This document shows, piece after piece, positions 42,997 through 51,125 of a stretch of 64,000 nt of DNA. Origin of the DNA: Scandinavium manionii (lineage in GTDB: Bacteria; Pseudomonadota; Gammaproteobacteria; Enterobacterales; Enterobacteriaceae); the NCBI RefSeq assembly GCF_024764775.1, contig NZ_JALIGC010000034.1, forward strand, positions 186,001-250,000, written 5' to 3'. The notes beneath the pieces were generated by a model that worked only from the letters and a program-made list of their open reading frames with translations, did not search any database and was not told the origin of the DNA. The translations under genes and the position numbers were made by a program. Positions within the stretch are counted from its first letter, which is position 1. Every line of letters begins with the position of its first letter.

Positions 42997-44304
42997 TCAA
43001 TCCTTTTGCCCCGCCGTAATTTCATCTATTGCCTGAGGATCCAGGCGGATTTCAGCGGCGCGACGATGCGCCTGCATCCCCTCGGTTCGACTCTGACGCA
43101 CCGCAGGTGCTGCAATGGCAGCAACTCCGTGGTCATCTATCCATTGATGGGTGCAAATCTTCACATAAGCACCGACCCAAAGTCCGCCGGTGTAACGCGC
43201 TGCCGCCATGGTTGGCAGCGTATGATTGGTGCCACAGCATTTGTCCGAAAACACCACGCTGGCGTTTTGTCCAATGAACAGCGAACCATAATTACGGATC
43301 TTACTGGCGGTGCCATGCGGGTCGCGAGTGTGGACCTGCAGGTGCTCTGTCGCGATATGATCGGCCCAGGTAATCAGCTGCTCTTCATCTTTGCAAATCA
43401 CGATTTCGCCCTGCCGTTTCCAGGCCTCACCCGCAGTGACTGCCGTTGGCAGGTTCAGCAACTGCCGTTCAATTTCAGCCAGGGTTTGCTGCGCAACGCG
43501 CTCACTGGTAGTGGCCAGGCCGACACGGGTGTGAACATCATGTTCTGCCTGTGCCAGCAAATCGGCCGCCAGGATACGCGGATCGGCACTGTCATCAGAG
43601 ACGATATAGATTTCGCTCGGCCCGGCAAGCGCATCGATACCCACTTTGCCAAACACCTGGCGTTTCGCTTCATTCACAAACGCATTGCCAGGCCCCACGA
43701 TTTTATCGACAGCCGGGATCGACGCTGTACCCCAGGCCATCGCGGCAATAGCCTGAGCGCCCCCAACTTTGAAAATACGGTGCGCACCCGCCAGATGGCA
43801 AATGGCGATCATCGCAGAGTGAGCGCCTGGCGGTAAGCAGGCGATGATATTGTCGCATCCGGCAACCACCGCAGGCACGATTGACATAATCGGCGCAGAC
43901 AGAATCGGGTAGCGTCCACCCGGCACATAGCAACCTACCGTTTCAATGGGAATAATGCGATGACCGAGGTGTACACCGGGTAGCGTTTCAATCTCAAGCG
44001 GCTGCATCGTCGCCAGTTGTGCCTGCGCAAACCGTTTGACCTGAGCAATAGCGAATTCGCTGTCCTTACGGGTCTGCGGGTCAATCCCGGCAAGCGCCTC
44101 CTCTATTTCCTGCGCGGAAACCTCGAACGCCTCCGGCACGGTACGGTCGAATTTTGCAGAGAAATCACGTAGCGCCTCATTGCCCCGGGCACGAACCTGC
44201 GCAATAATCTGCTGCACGGTTGTACTCAACGTAAGATCGGCTTGCAGATCCTGTCCCTGTGGTCGCTTGACAAACTGGACCTCGTTATCACTGATCCGAC
44301 TCAT
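42997..44304 (-). CDS. HisD/HpsN-family zinc dehydrogenase
   Basis: The 435-residue product belongs to the histidinol dehydrogenase superfamily. All expected site residues are kept: Gln252 and His255 (AQAEHD), Glu320-His321 (ATEHLQVH), Asp354 and His361 (SDKCCGTNHTLPT) and His413 (QAHRRAAEIR). The segment AARYTGGLWVGAYVKICTHQ is characteristic of the HpsN-like (sulfopropanediol 3-dehydrogenase) branch rather than biosynthetic HisD. It likely makes a two-step NAD-dependent oxidation of an alcohol to a carboxylate. The substrate is unknown. It is 3 bp after the double-NTF2 gene at 44308-45447, with no his genes nearby. Confidence 0.8.
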   Translation of the reverse strand: MSRISDNEVQFVKRPQGQDLQADLTLSTTVQQIIAQVRARGNEALRDFSAKFDRTVPEAFEVSAQEIEEALAGIDPQTRKDSEFAIAQVKRFAQAQLATMQPLEIETLPGVHLGHRIIPIETVGCYVPGGRYPILSAPIMSIVPAVVAGCDNIIACLPPGAHSAMIAICHLAGAHRIFKVGGAQAIAAMAWGTASIPAVDKIVGPGNAFVNEAKRQVFGKVGIDALAGPSEIYIVSDDSADPRILAADLLAQAEHDVHTRVGLATTSERVAQQTLAEIERQLLNLPTAVTAGEAWKRQGEIVICKDEEQLITWADHIATEHLQVHTRDPHGTASKIRNYGSLFIGQNASVVFSDKCCGTNHTLPTMAAARYTGGLWVGAYVKICTHQWIDDHGVAAIAAPAVRQSRTEGMQAHRRAAEIRLDPQAIDEITAGQKD

Positions 44305-44307
44305 TGT

Positions 44308-45447
44308 TCAGGCCTCCATCTGACCCAGTTTAATTTGCGCCAGCAGAGCCAGATGATCGTAAATCACCCACTCATCCACAATCTTGCCATTCACAATGTG
44401 GTAATGGGACATCCCCATCACGAACAGTCGCTCGCCGGTTGGTTTACCCAGTTCGCCATAGCCAAGATGGTGCCCTTCCATTATCCAGCGAATCGCCACT
44501 TTGGTGCCGCCTTCATCGCAAGGGTTCGAGCACACGTGCTGCGGGATCCATGCGCCATCCGGGATCATCCCAATCAGCGCCAGCGTTTGATGAATCACAG
44601 CGGCCTGGCCGTAAAGTTCCTTCATCAATGGACCATGCCATTGCACATTCGGGGCATAGACGTCCTTGATTTTACCCAGCATGCGACGGTTATAAATTTC
44701 ATGGAACCATTGCAGACATTGCGCTTCGATATCGGTATGGGCGATAGAGTCATCACATGCCATTTCCGGAGGATACTGGCCGACCAGGCGGCGATTCTCG
44801 CCAATATCGGTGACGCGGAAGCCTTTATCAAATTGCTCCTTCGCCATCCCGTAAGCCACGGCATCGGTATCAAGCCCTAACTGGCGCATCATCGACATAT
44901 TGTCGCTGACCAGCCACTCACGATAGATTTTATTTTCGAAGATCATACAGTCGGCGACTGTCCGGGTCACAAACGTGCGATTGGTCGGTTTACCCAGATG
45001 ACTGTATTGGGTATGGCGGCCGGTACCGGTGACCAGATGCGAGGTATAAAAACCGTTAATATCATCCCCGTTCCAGATAACCTGGGTCGCCATCCCACGG
45101 CGGTCCGGGAATGCAACCAGGCGCTGAATAGTATCTTGCACAACCTGCTCGCGGTTATACATTGTCCCCAGTGCGTTATATAACACGCAGTTGTGGGTAT
45201 AGTGGGTATAAATTAAACCGACATCACGTTCGTCCCAAATTTTATGGGTACAGCGCACGATATAATCGACAATATCGGTATAGCAATCATCAAAGCCCCG
45301 AAGTGATTGCGCACGTGGCCGTTTTTCTGGTACCAGATCGACAAAGTCATGACGCTCAACCTGTAATACAGGTTCATCACGGCTGGATTTTACATTACTT
45401 TTTTCTGCGACTGCCGGTGCTTTTTGGGTAGTTTCAGTTGAAGACAT
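44308..45447 (-). CDS. Tandem NTF2/SnoaL-like domain protein (379 residues)
   Basis: After a ~45-residue charged, low-complexity N-terminus there are two NTF2-like (SnoaL) domains. The first (about 55-185) runs from DIVDYIVRCTHKIWDERDVG to KIYREWLVSDNMSMM. The second (about 235-375) runs from CLQWFHEIYNRRMLGKIKDV to GKIVDEWVIYDHLALLAQIK. This fold serves as polyketide cyclase, isomerase or binding module. The function here is not known. A GGAGG site precedes the ATG. It is coupled to the dehydrogenase gene, so it may process or hydrate the same substrate. Confidence 0.7.
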   Translation of the reverse strand: MSSTETTQKAPAVAEKSNVKSSRDEPVLQVERHDFVDLVPEKRPRAQSLRGFDDCYTDIVDYIVRCTHKIWDERDVGLIYTHYTHNCVLYNALGTMYNREQVVQDTIQRLVAFPDRRGMATQVIWNGDDINGFYTSHLVTGTGRHTQYSHLGKPTNRTFVTRTVADCMIFENKIYREWLVSDNMSMMRQLGLDTDAVAYGMAKEQFDKGFRVTDIGENRRLVGQYPPEMACDDSIAHTDIEAQCLQWFHEIYNRRMLGKIKDVYAPNVQWHGPLMKELYGQAAVIHQTLALIGMIPDGAWIPQHVCSNPCDEGGTKVAIRWIMEGHHLGYGELGKPTGERLFVMGMSHYHIVNGKIVDEWVIYDHLALLAQIKLGQMEA

Positions 45448-45679
45448 ATAACCTCCTGCATTGCATTTATATTATGTCGCATTCTGTACACGTTATTTAT
45501 GCCCACCCCGTTGCAGCAGAAATATCGTTTTATATACACAGACTACGGCTACAGTGACGCCTCACCTAATTGCGGTGATAATGCTGATTAAAAAAATGTA
45601 GACAAATGCTTCCCGCAATAAACAGACGGTTTATCGCTTCGAAATTCTTTATTTTAAGGGGAGTGTTTCTCCCCCTGGA

Positions 45680-46651
45680 TTAACTGTAGATCTGCGACCA
45701 GATAGCTAATTCATCGATCCCCAGATATTCACGTATGATTAACCCGTCGCGTAATTCAAGTTGGCTAATACCGGTAATCGATATTGGGCGACGAGACGGT
45801 GCGCCAAATTGACCATATCCATCATGCCAGGTTAATAACGACCAGCGTAAAGAGAGTCTCACGGGTTCATTTGCATCACGACGAACAATCAAATGATGAA
45901 GCTGCGTTTCGCTATCGGCAAATGAAGCACGATAGCCTGACAGGAAGGCACCGATATCCTGCTCGCCAGTGCGTAACACATGTCCGGGCCCATGCAGCGT
46001 CGCCGCCGGATGGTACAGCCCAGGCACCACACCGCTGTTGCCGCCCGCCCACATCGACAGATAGCGCTCCACAAGCCCCGCCAGCGCGCCTTCAACGTCA
46101 TCACCTTCCGGGCCACCAGCCCAGAGAGCATCCAGTTCTTCTGCCGACAGCATCTCGATGCCTGCTTCCTGACGCGTCCGCACCAGTTCGCACGCGAACT
46201 CCCGGACATTGAGCCCAATCTGGTTAATGATCGCCGCTCTGTCCTGTAACAACCATTCCTGGCGAACCGCGCCTTCGGCACAAATACGGTCGGTAAATGT
46301 ACGCACCCACAGGGTGTTACCGCTGGGTAACCCATAAAAACCTTCGCCCGAATGCTGAATACAGGCCAGCGATCTCTGCGCTGCATAATATTCGTTATGC
46401 GCAGAGTGACTACACAGAATGTCTTCGGTCAGGACTTTACGCTGCGGAAAACTGTGCATCGCTTCCAGCGTTAAACGCATAAACTGCGACAGGTCGGTGA
46501 GCCGCTTTTCCGGCGTCTGAAACACGACGGGGGTGGCGTAGAAGTCGGCCAACTGACCAATATCCTTTTGCTCCCATACCACGTGCGTCAGAGTCAAAAT
46601 AAATTGTTGGATAGAATCAAACTGTGGGCTGAAGCCCGGTAACCTGCTCAT
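45680..46651 (-). CDS. Tandem NTF2/SnoaL-like domain protein (323 residues)
   Basis: The layout parallels its neighbour: domain 1 (about 12-150; FILTLTHVVWEQKDIGQLAD to VRQEWLLQDRAAIINQIGLN) and domain 2 (about 190-320; YLSMWAGGNSGVVPGLYHPA to REYLGIDELAIWSQIYS). Shared positions such as the T-H-x-x-W-E/D-x-x-D-I/V start and the QEWLL/REWLV segment point to old duplication. The two proteins may form a hetero-oligomer. The gene starts inside the LacI gene end (ATGA overlap), so regulator and enzyme are coupled. A weak hairpin follows at 45658-45675. Confidence 0.7.
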   Translation of the reverse strand: MSRLPGFSPQFDSIQQFILTLTHVVWEQKDIGQLADFYATPVVFQTPEKRLTDLSQFMRLTLEAMHSFPQRKVLTEDILCSHSAHNEYYAAQRSLACIQHSGEGFYGLPSGNTLWVRTFTDRICAEGAVRQEWLLQDRAAIINQIGLNVREFACELVRTRQEAGIEMLSAEELDALWAGGPEGDDVEGALAGLVERYLSMWAGGNSGVVPGLYHPAATLHGPGHVLRTGEQDIGAFLSGYRASFADSETQLHHLIVRRDANEPVRLSLRWSLLTWHDGYGQFGAPSRRPISITGISQLELRDGLIIREYLGIDELAIWSQIYS

Positions 46652-47718
46652 TCAACCTCCTGCAACTGGAACAGCGAGACGCCATCTTTTTCCACCACGC
46701 CCGCCTGTGGGCGCCGGGCAGAGTGACGGACCACCAGCAGTCCGGGCACCACCACCTGCTCAGGTTCAATCGTTCCGCTATCAATCTGTTTCATCAGTAA
46801 CGCCACCGTTGCCTGAACCATGGCTTCTACGGGCTGCGAGGCTGAAGTCAGCGCATAAGAAGGCCAGCCAGAAGGCCCGGTATCGTCATAGCCAATCACC
46901 GAGACATCTTCCGGGATGCGCAGACCAAATTCGTAGCGCGCAACATCCATTACCGTCAGGGCCATATGATCGTTTGCGGCGAACACGGCATCAGGCGTGG
47001 GTGATACCGAGAAGAGTTCGCTGGCTGCCCGTCGGGTTTGCTCTGCATCGTAATTTCCCTGAACCACATGGACAGAGGCAATGCCCTGGCGGTGAAGGGT
47101 TTCCGTAAAACCCTTCTGCCGCGCCTGGTTCACCGACGAATCGGCAATCCCCGCGACATAAGCAAAACGATGATGCCCCCCGGCCAACAAAAAGTGGGCT
47201 ATTTGTCGGGCAGCCGTTTCGTTATCGCTATTCACGCTGGAGACCATGCCGCTCTCCTCGCTGCGATTAAACAGCACCACCGGGATCCCTGCGGCCACGC
47301 ACTCCTGCGATAATTCCATCGACAGCGAGACTGACGCCAGCACGATACCGTCGACGCGATACTGCATGATTTGGTCAAAAATCCGGTCGACGTTGCCGTC
47401 ACGATCGCCGACAAACAGCAGTAAATGGTAATTAAGCTCATCCAGTTTTTGCGCCAGCGTCTCAAGCACCTGCGGATAAAATTGGTTGTCGAAGTAGGAC
47501 ATCACCACCCCAACAATCCGCGAACGTGCAGTATTGAGCGAACGGGCAATAGCGTTAGGCCGATACCCCAGTTCGCGTGCTGCTTTCAGCACTTTTTCAC
47601 GCGTCGCCGGTGAGATACTCGCCCCTGGGGTAAAGGTCCTTGAAACAGCGGATTGTGACACGCCCGCTATCTGTGCAACCTGTTGCGACGTCACCGGACC
47701 AAAAGTCTTACGTTTCAT
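46648..47718 (-). CDS. LacI-family transcriptional regulator
   Basis: The 356-residue product has an N-terminal HTH (TSQQVAQIAGVSQSAVSRTF, about 10-29) and hinge helix (NAIARSLNT). A type 1 periplasmic-binding-protein-like effector domain follows (IVGVVMSYFDNQFYPQVLET, AAGIPVVLFNRS, DAVFAANDHMALTVMD, VIGYDDTGP). It likely controls the divergent MFS gene and its own operon through the two TTGCAT-N4-ATGCAA sites at 47863 and 47952. The C-terminal ~30 residues after RHSARRPQAG are an unusual extension. The effector is unknown. Confidence 0.9.
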   Translation of the reverse strand: MKRKTFGPVTSQQVAQIAGVSQSAVSRTFTPGASISPATREKVLKAARELGYRPNAIARSLNTARSRIVGVVMSYFDNQFYPQVLETLAQKLDELNYHLLLFVGDRDGNVDRIFDQIMQYRVDGIVLASVSLSMELSQECVAAGIPVVLFNRSEESGMVSSVNSDNETAARQIAHFLLAGGHHRFAYVAGIADSSVNQARQKGFTETLHRQGIASVHVVQGNYDAEQTRRAASELFSVSPTPDAVFAANDHMALTVMDVARYEFGLRIPEDVSVIGYDDTGPSGWPSYALTSASQPVEAMVQATVALLMKQIDSGTIEPEQVVVPGLLVVRHSARRPQAGVVEKDGVSLFQLQEVE

Positions 47719-47862
47719 TGCCGCGGTTCCTTTTTAACATTTCAGCCATCACGCTTAAGTCCCCTAACCTCTTGTTATATCAGTGTAACGGACTCACCGG
47801 GCAACGCCAGACTGGCGTCTTTGGTCCTCAGCGGAATGTCTTTTTTTATACTTACACCATCT

Positions 47863-47878
47863 TTGCATGCGTATGCAA
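47863..47878. promoter_or_regulatory. LacI-type operator 1
   Basis: TTGCATGCGTATGCAA is a 16 bp inverted repeat with 6 bp perfect arms and a central CG step, as expected for a LacI/PurR-type operator. It recurs almost unchanged at 47952. Confidence 0.75.
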
Positions 47879-47951
47879 CAAACAAAATTATTTTTTTCAC
47901 ATTTACAAACTTAACCTTTACAACTTGGAAACCTTTTCATAACTTCATTGC

Positions 47952-47967
47952 TTGCATTCGTATGCAA
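47952..47967. promoter_or_regulatory. LacI-type operator 2
   Basis: TTGCATTCGTATGCAA has the same arms as operator 1 and differs at one central base. The 89 bp centre-to-centre distance is about 8.5 helical turns, compatible with DNA looping or with separate control of the two promoters. Confidence 0.75.
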
Positions 47968-48083
47968 TGAACTAAAAAATGCCGTCAGTGATACCGGTAA
48001 GATGCGGTCTGCGACAGCGGATGGTCCCGGTTAATGCCGTACTTGATGGGTAATCCCCCCTTCATTAAAAGAGGTTCACCACC

Positions 48084-49313
48084 ATGTTTCGTGCACTCCT
48101 TCGTCGTTCAGACGTCAGACTTTTTTTCTGCATCAGCGTTCTGTTTTACATCTGTATTCACAGCATTGATGCGTTTCTGGCCCCGATGCTGATCAGTGAC
48201 GGTATGCAACCCGAAGTTGTGGGATTAATTATGGGGGCCAGCGGTCTGGCGACGCTGTTTGTCCGCTTCCCGATCGGCATCCTCTCTGATGTGGTAAAGA
48301 GCCGTAAGATTTTCATCCAGCTCAGCTTGCTGTTACCGCTGGTCACCTGGCCGATTGCGTGGCTGGAACCTAATTATGTCACCCTGTATATCGCGAAAGC
48401 AGCTGACGGGATGACGGCGGCCACATGGGTTTTGTACAACGTCTTATTTATTCGTTACTTTGATCGCAAAGATGCGCCAGCGGCTGTGGCGCTACTGGCG
48501 CTTGCCGGGCCGCTGGGCGTTTTTCTCGGTAACTGTATCGGGGGCACGCTGATCCACTTTTTTGGCCATGGCGCAGGGTATTTTGTTTCAAGCATCTCCG
48601 CATTTATGGCACTGATCCTGACGATACGTATCAAGGATGTGCATGATGCAACGCGGGCACCGACATTGAGTGCCTGTATCTTAAGTGCCCGTCGACAACT
48701 GGCCGATCCCTCGGTCTGGTTGATTGGCTTACTTGCGACCCTCGTAATACTGGTACCCTATGCCACCCGCGATACCTTAACGCCAATCTATGCTCAACAG
48801 CTTGGCGGCAAAGCCGGCATCCTGACCCTGTTAAGCAATGTTCATTTGCTGTTTTATGCGCTGGCTATCGCGCTGTGTAGTTCGGTGTTTTATTCCCGCC
48901 TCGGACTGCTGAATACCGCGCTGATTGCTGTCGTGATGCAGATAGTCTCCAGCGTCGCCATTCCCTATACCAGTAATCTGTATATCATTTATCTCTGGCA
49001 GGCGATGGCTGGCTTTTCGTTTGGGGCCGCCTTTGCCGTCACCATGTCATTGAGTGTGGTGAACACCGCCGAAGATGAACAGTCGACACGAATGGGGCTG
49101 TTTCAGACTATCTATTCCTGCGGCATGTTTGTCGGTCCGGTGTTAATGGGCATCATGTTGCAACACGTGAACCTGACCTCTGGATATTTAGTGATTGGCG
49201 CGCTGTCGATACTGTCGCTGATCATCACCCCGCTTGCCGCACGCAGTGTGCAACACAGACAACTGCCTAAAACCAGCGCCGGTACTGCCGCACTGAGCGC
49301 CGCCAGAGAGTAA
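48084..49313 (+). CDS. MFS transporter of the LacI-linked locus
   Basis: The 409-residue, 12-helix product has the MFS motif A region (FPIGILSDVVKSRKIFIQ, about 62-79), GPLGVFLGNCIGG in helix 5 and AFAVTMSLSVVNTAEDEQST in the second half. It is most likely a proton-coupled importer of the compound processed by the dehydrogenase/NTF2 operon, given the divergent arrangement and shared operators. Export cannot be excluded from sequence alone. Confidence 0.8.
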   Translation: MFRALLRRSDVRLFFCISVLFYICIHSIDAFLAPMLISDGMQPEVVGLIMGASGLATLFVRFPIGILSDVVKSRKIFIQLSLLLPLVTWPIAWLEPNYVTLYIAKAADGMTAATWVLYNVLFIRYFDRKDAPAAVALLALAGPLGVFLGNCIGGTLIHFFGHGAGYFVSSISAFMALILTIRIKDVHDATRAPTLSACILSARRQLADPSVWLIGLLATLVILVPYATRDTLTPIYAQQLGGKAGILTLLSNVHLLFYALAIALCSSVFYSRLGLLNTALIAVVMQIVSSVAIPYTSNLYIIYLWQAMAGFSFGAAFAVTMSLSVVNTAEDEQSTRMGLFQTIYSCGMFVGPVLMGIMLQHVNLTSGYLVIGALSILSLIITPLAARSVQHRQLPKTSAGTAALSAARE

Positions 49314-49659
49314 ATCACGGCAGTCGCGCTTCTTGCGACGGACCACAACGCCTCTGCCCCCGATGACGGCTGTCGGGGTGCTGAGCCGGAATATTTTGGT
49401 CCTGTGTTAAGGGTCAATAATCAGATGTGAGTGTCATAAATGTTAATTTAATGTTTTATTTTTGTGATGCACCATCCGCTTTCATTGCACTGCTTTTGTG
49501 CATTTTTTGGCCCCCGCCTACGATTATCTTTCACCTGAGTACACCGCATTCGCTGTAGACCGCGTTTTCCTGCGCCCCCGGCAACATGGCATACATCGTG
49601 CTTTGTTATTCAGGTAACACGCCATGAAAGTATGAGAGCACGCTGTCATCGAGGCGACC
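49314..49659. other. Intergenic region before the rpiR-ddp operon
   Basis: This 346 bp gap has a weak hairpin TGCAC/GTGCA followed by six T residues (49486-49508), which may end the MFS message. The promoter of the rpiR-ddp operon should lie in the last 150 bp. No coding frame with a good start was found. Confidence 0.5.
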
Positions 49660-50526
49660 ATGAGCGATAACGCAGACCTGTTCAGAAAAATTGAATCCGC
49701 TTTCAGCCTTCTTACGCCAAGTGAAAAACGAATTGGCGCCTGGCTGCTGAGCCATCGGGAACATATTCCCTTTGAGACTGCCGACAGCATTGCGCTGGCG
49801 ACCGGCACCAGCGGCATCACCGTGGGGCGCTATTTACGCAAGCTTGGTTACCGCAATCTCGAGGATGTTAAAAACAGCCTGAAAGTGCATTCAAGCTCGC
49901 CGTATCGCCACTGGGGCGTGACCGACAGGCTGGATAGCTGGGCGCAGCAGCAACACCAGCCTGACCGGGAAAGCCTCTCGCTGCAGATGGAGCTGGATGC
50001 CATACGCTACGTTTACCATCTCGCTTCACAGGAAACCTTCACTCGCATCAGCCAGCGAATTGCGCATGCTGACGCCATTATCGTGGTCGGCATCCAGTCG
50101 ACCCGCGGAATCGCCAATACCTTCTTCAGCCATCTCGAATATCTGCGCCCGCGGGTTATCTACGCCGACGGCAGTTCCGGCAGCTGGCTGGAAGCGCTGA
50201 ATTCTGAGTACCGCGATCCCTATATTGTGCTGACGGATACGCGCGCCTACTCCATCACCGCACGCCAGTTTTGTCAGGCGGCGGCGGCCCGCAACATCCC
50301 AATGGCGCTGGTCACCGATATCTGGTGTCCGTGGGCGCGCGATTACCCACTGGATTTATTACAGGTCAAAACCGATACCGGTCATTTCTGGGATTCCCTC
50401 GCACCGGTGAGTTGTCTTTTCAATCTGTTGCTGTCGGCGGTAGTAGAACAGTTGGGTCCGGCACTCCCGGAACGGCTTGCGCACAATCGCCAGCTCCAGC
50501 AGGAATTTGGGCAGTTTGAACGTTAA
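49660..50526 (+). CDS. MurR/RpiR-family regulator linked to ddp
   Basis: The 288-residue product has an N-terminal RpiR HTH (LLTPSEKRIGAWLLSHREHI with GITVGRYLRKLGYRNLEDVK, about 15-75). A C-terminal SIS sugar-isomerase-like domain follows (ADAIIVVGIQSTRGIANTFF, DPYIVLTDTRAYSITARQFC). It is 18 bp upstream of ddpX on the same strand, so it probably regulates the operon. E. coli K-12 has no such gene next to ddpX. The ligand may be a muropeptide-derived compound, by analogy with MurR; this is inference. Confidence 0.88.
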   Translation: MSDNADLFRKIESAFSLLTPSEKRIGAWLLSHREHIPFETADSIALATGTSGITVGRYLRKLGYRNLEDVKNSLKVHSSSPYRHWGVTDRLDSWAQQQHQPDRESLSLQMELDAIRYVYHLASQETFTRISQRIAHADAIIVVGIQSTRGIANTFFSHLEYLRPRVIYADGSSGSWLEALNSEYRDPYIVLTDTRAYSITARQFCQAAAARNIPMALVTDIWCPWARDYPLDLLQVKTDTGHFWDSLAPVSCLFNLLLSAVVEQLGPALPERLAHNRQLQQEFGQFER

Positions 50527-50544
50527 TCAGACAGGAAAGTTGAG

Positions 50545-51123
50545 ATGAGTGAGGAACAACAACTGGTCGATATCGCCGCCCGCTTTCCCGGGTTGAAGAT
50601 AGACCTGAAATACGCCACCACCGATAACATCACCGGTCGGGCGATTTACAGTGAAGCACGTTGTCTGCTGCATCCAGAGGCCGCAAGGGCACTGGAGAAA
50701 AGTCTGGCGATTGCCGATGCAGCCGGATTGACGCTACTGGTGCTGGACGCCTATCGCCCGCAACAGGCGCAGGCGTATCTGTGGGAGGCCTGTCCTAATC
50801 AGGAATATGTCGTCCCGCTGTCACGCGGCTCGAACCACAGTCGTGGCACCGCCATCGACGTCACATTGCTGGACGGTCAAGGTGAACCGCTGGATATGGG
50901 CACCGATTTTGATGAGATGGATGTCCTTTCACATCCTTACCATCCGGACGTTCCCCTGACTGCCCAGCGCAATCGTCTGTTGCTCAACGCCATTATGTTC
51001 GGTGGCGGCTTTGTCGGGATCACCAGCGAATGGTGGCATTTTGAAGTGCCGGGTGCGGCCGGTTATCCGCTGCTTGATGATGTATTCACCTGTATTTCTC
51101 CAGACCAACGCGACGGAGTTTAG
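50545..51123 (+). CDS. ddpX: D-alanyl-D-alanine dipeptidase DdpX
   Basis: The 192-residue product (193 in E. coli) belongs to the VanX family. The zinc motif SNHSRGTAID gives His98 and Asp105, EWWH gives Glu162 and His165, and Arg71 lies in YRPQ. It hydrolyses D-Ala-D-Ala in the cytoplasm, allowing use of cell-wall dipeptide as a nutrient. It begins the ddpXABCDF series 18 bp after the rpiR-type gene, with AGGAAAG as ribosome site. Confidence 0.95.
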   Translation: MSEEQQLVDIAARFPGLKIDLKYATTDNITGRAIYSEARCLLHPEAARALEKSLAIADAAGLTLLVLDAYRPQQAQAYLWEACPNQEYVVPLSRGSNHSRGTAIDVTLLDGQGEPLDMGTDFDEMDVLSHPYHPDVPLTAQRNRLLLNAIMFGGGFVGITSEWWHFEVPGAAGYPLLDDVFTCISPDQRDGV

Positions 51124-51125
51124 CC

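Larger units (their letters stand above)
47719..48083. promoter_or_regulatory. Divergent control region of the LacI and MFS genes
   Basis: This 365 bp AT-rich gap separates the two divergent genes. It holds two copies of TTGCAT-N4-ATGCAA, 89 bp apart, and several TTTACAA-type runs that could be promoter elements. No small gene was seen. Confidence 0.7.

Noticed and set aside
42880..43836. 318-codon plus-strand open frame opposite the HpsN-like dehydrogenase gene
   Set aside because: It is antisense to a gene with a complete active site. It starts inside the tRNA terminator and has no ribosome site or family-like sequence.
49587..49602. Possible sigma-54 promoter (GG-N10-GC) before the rpiR-ddp operon
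   Set aside because: The GG/GC spacing is right, and E. coli ddp is reported to be nitrogen-controlled. However, TGGCAT and GTGCT match the consensus TGGCAC and TTGCA poorly, and no NtrC sites were seen.
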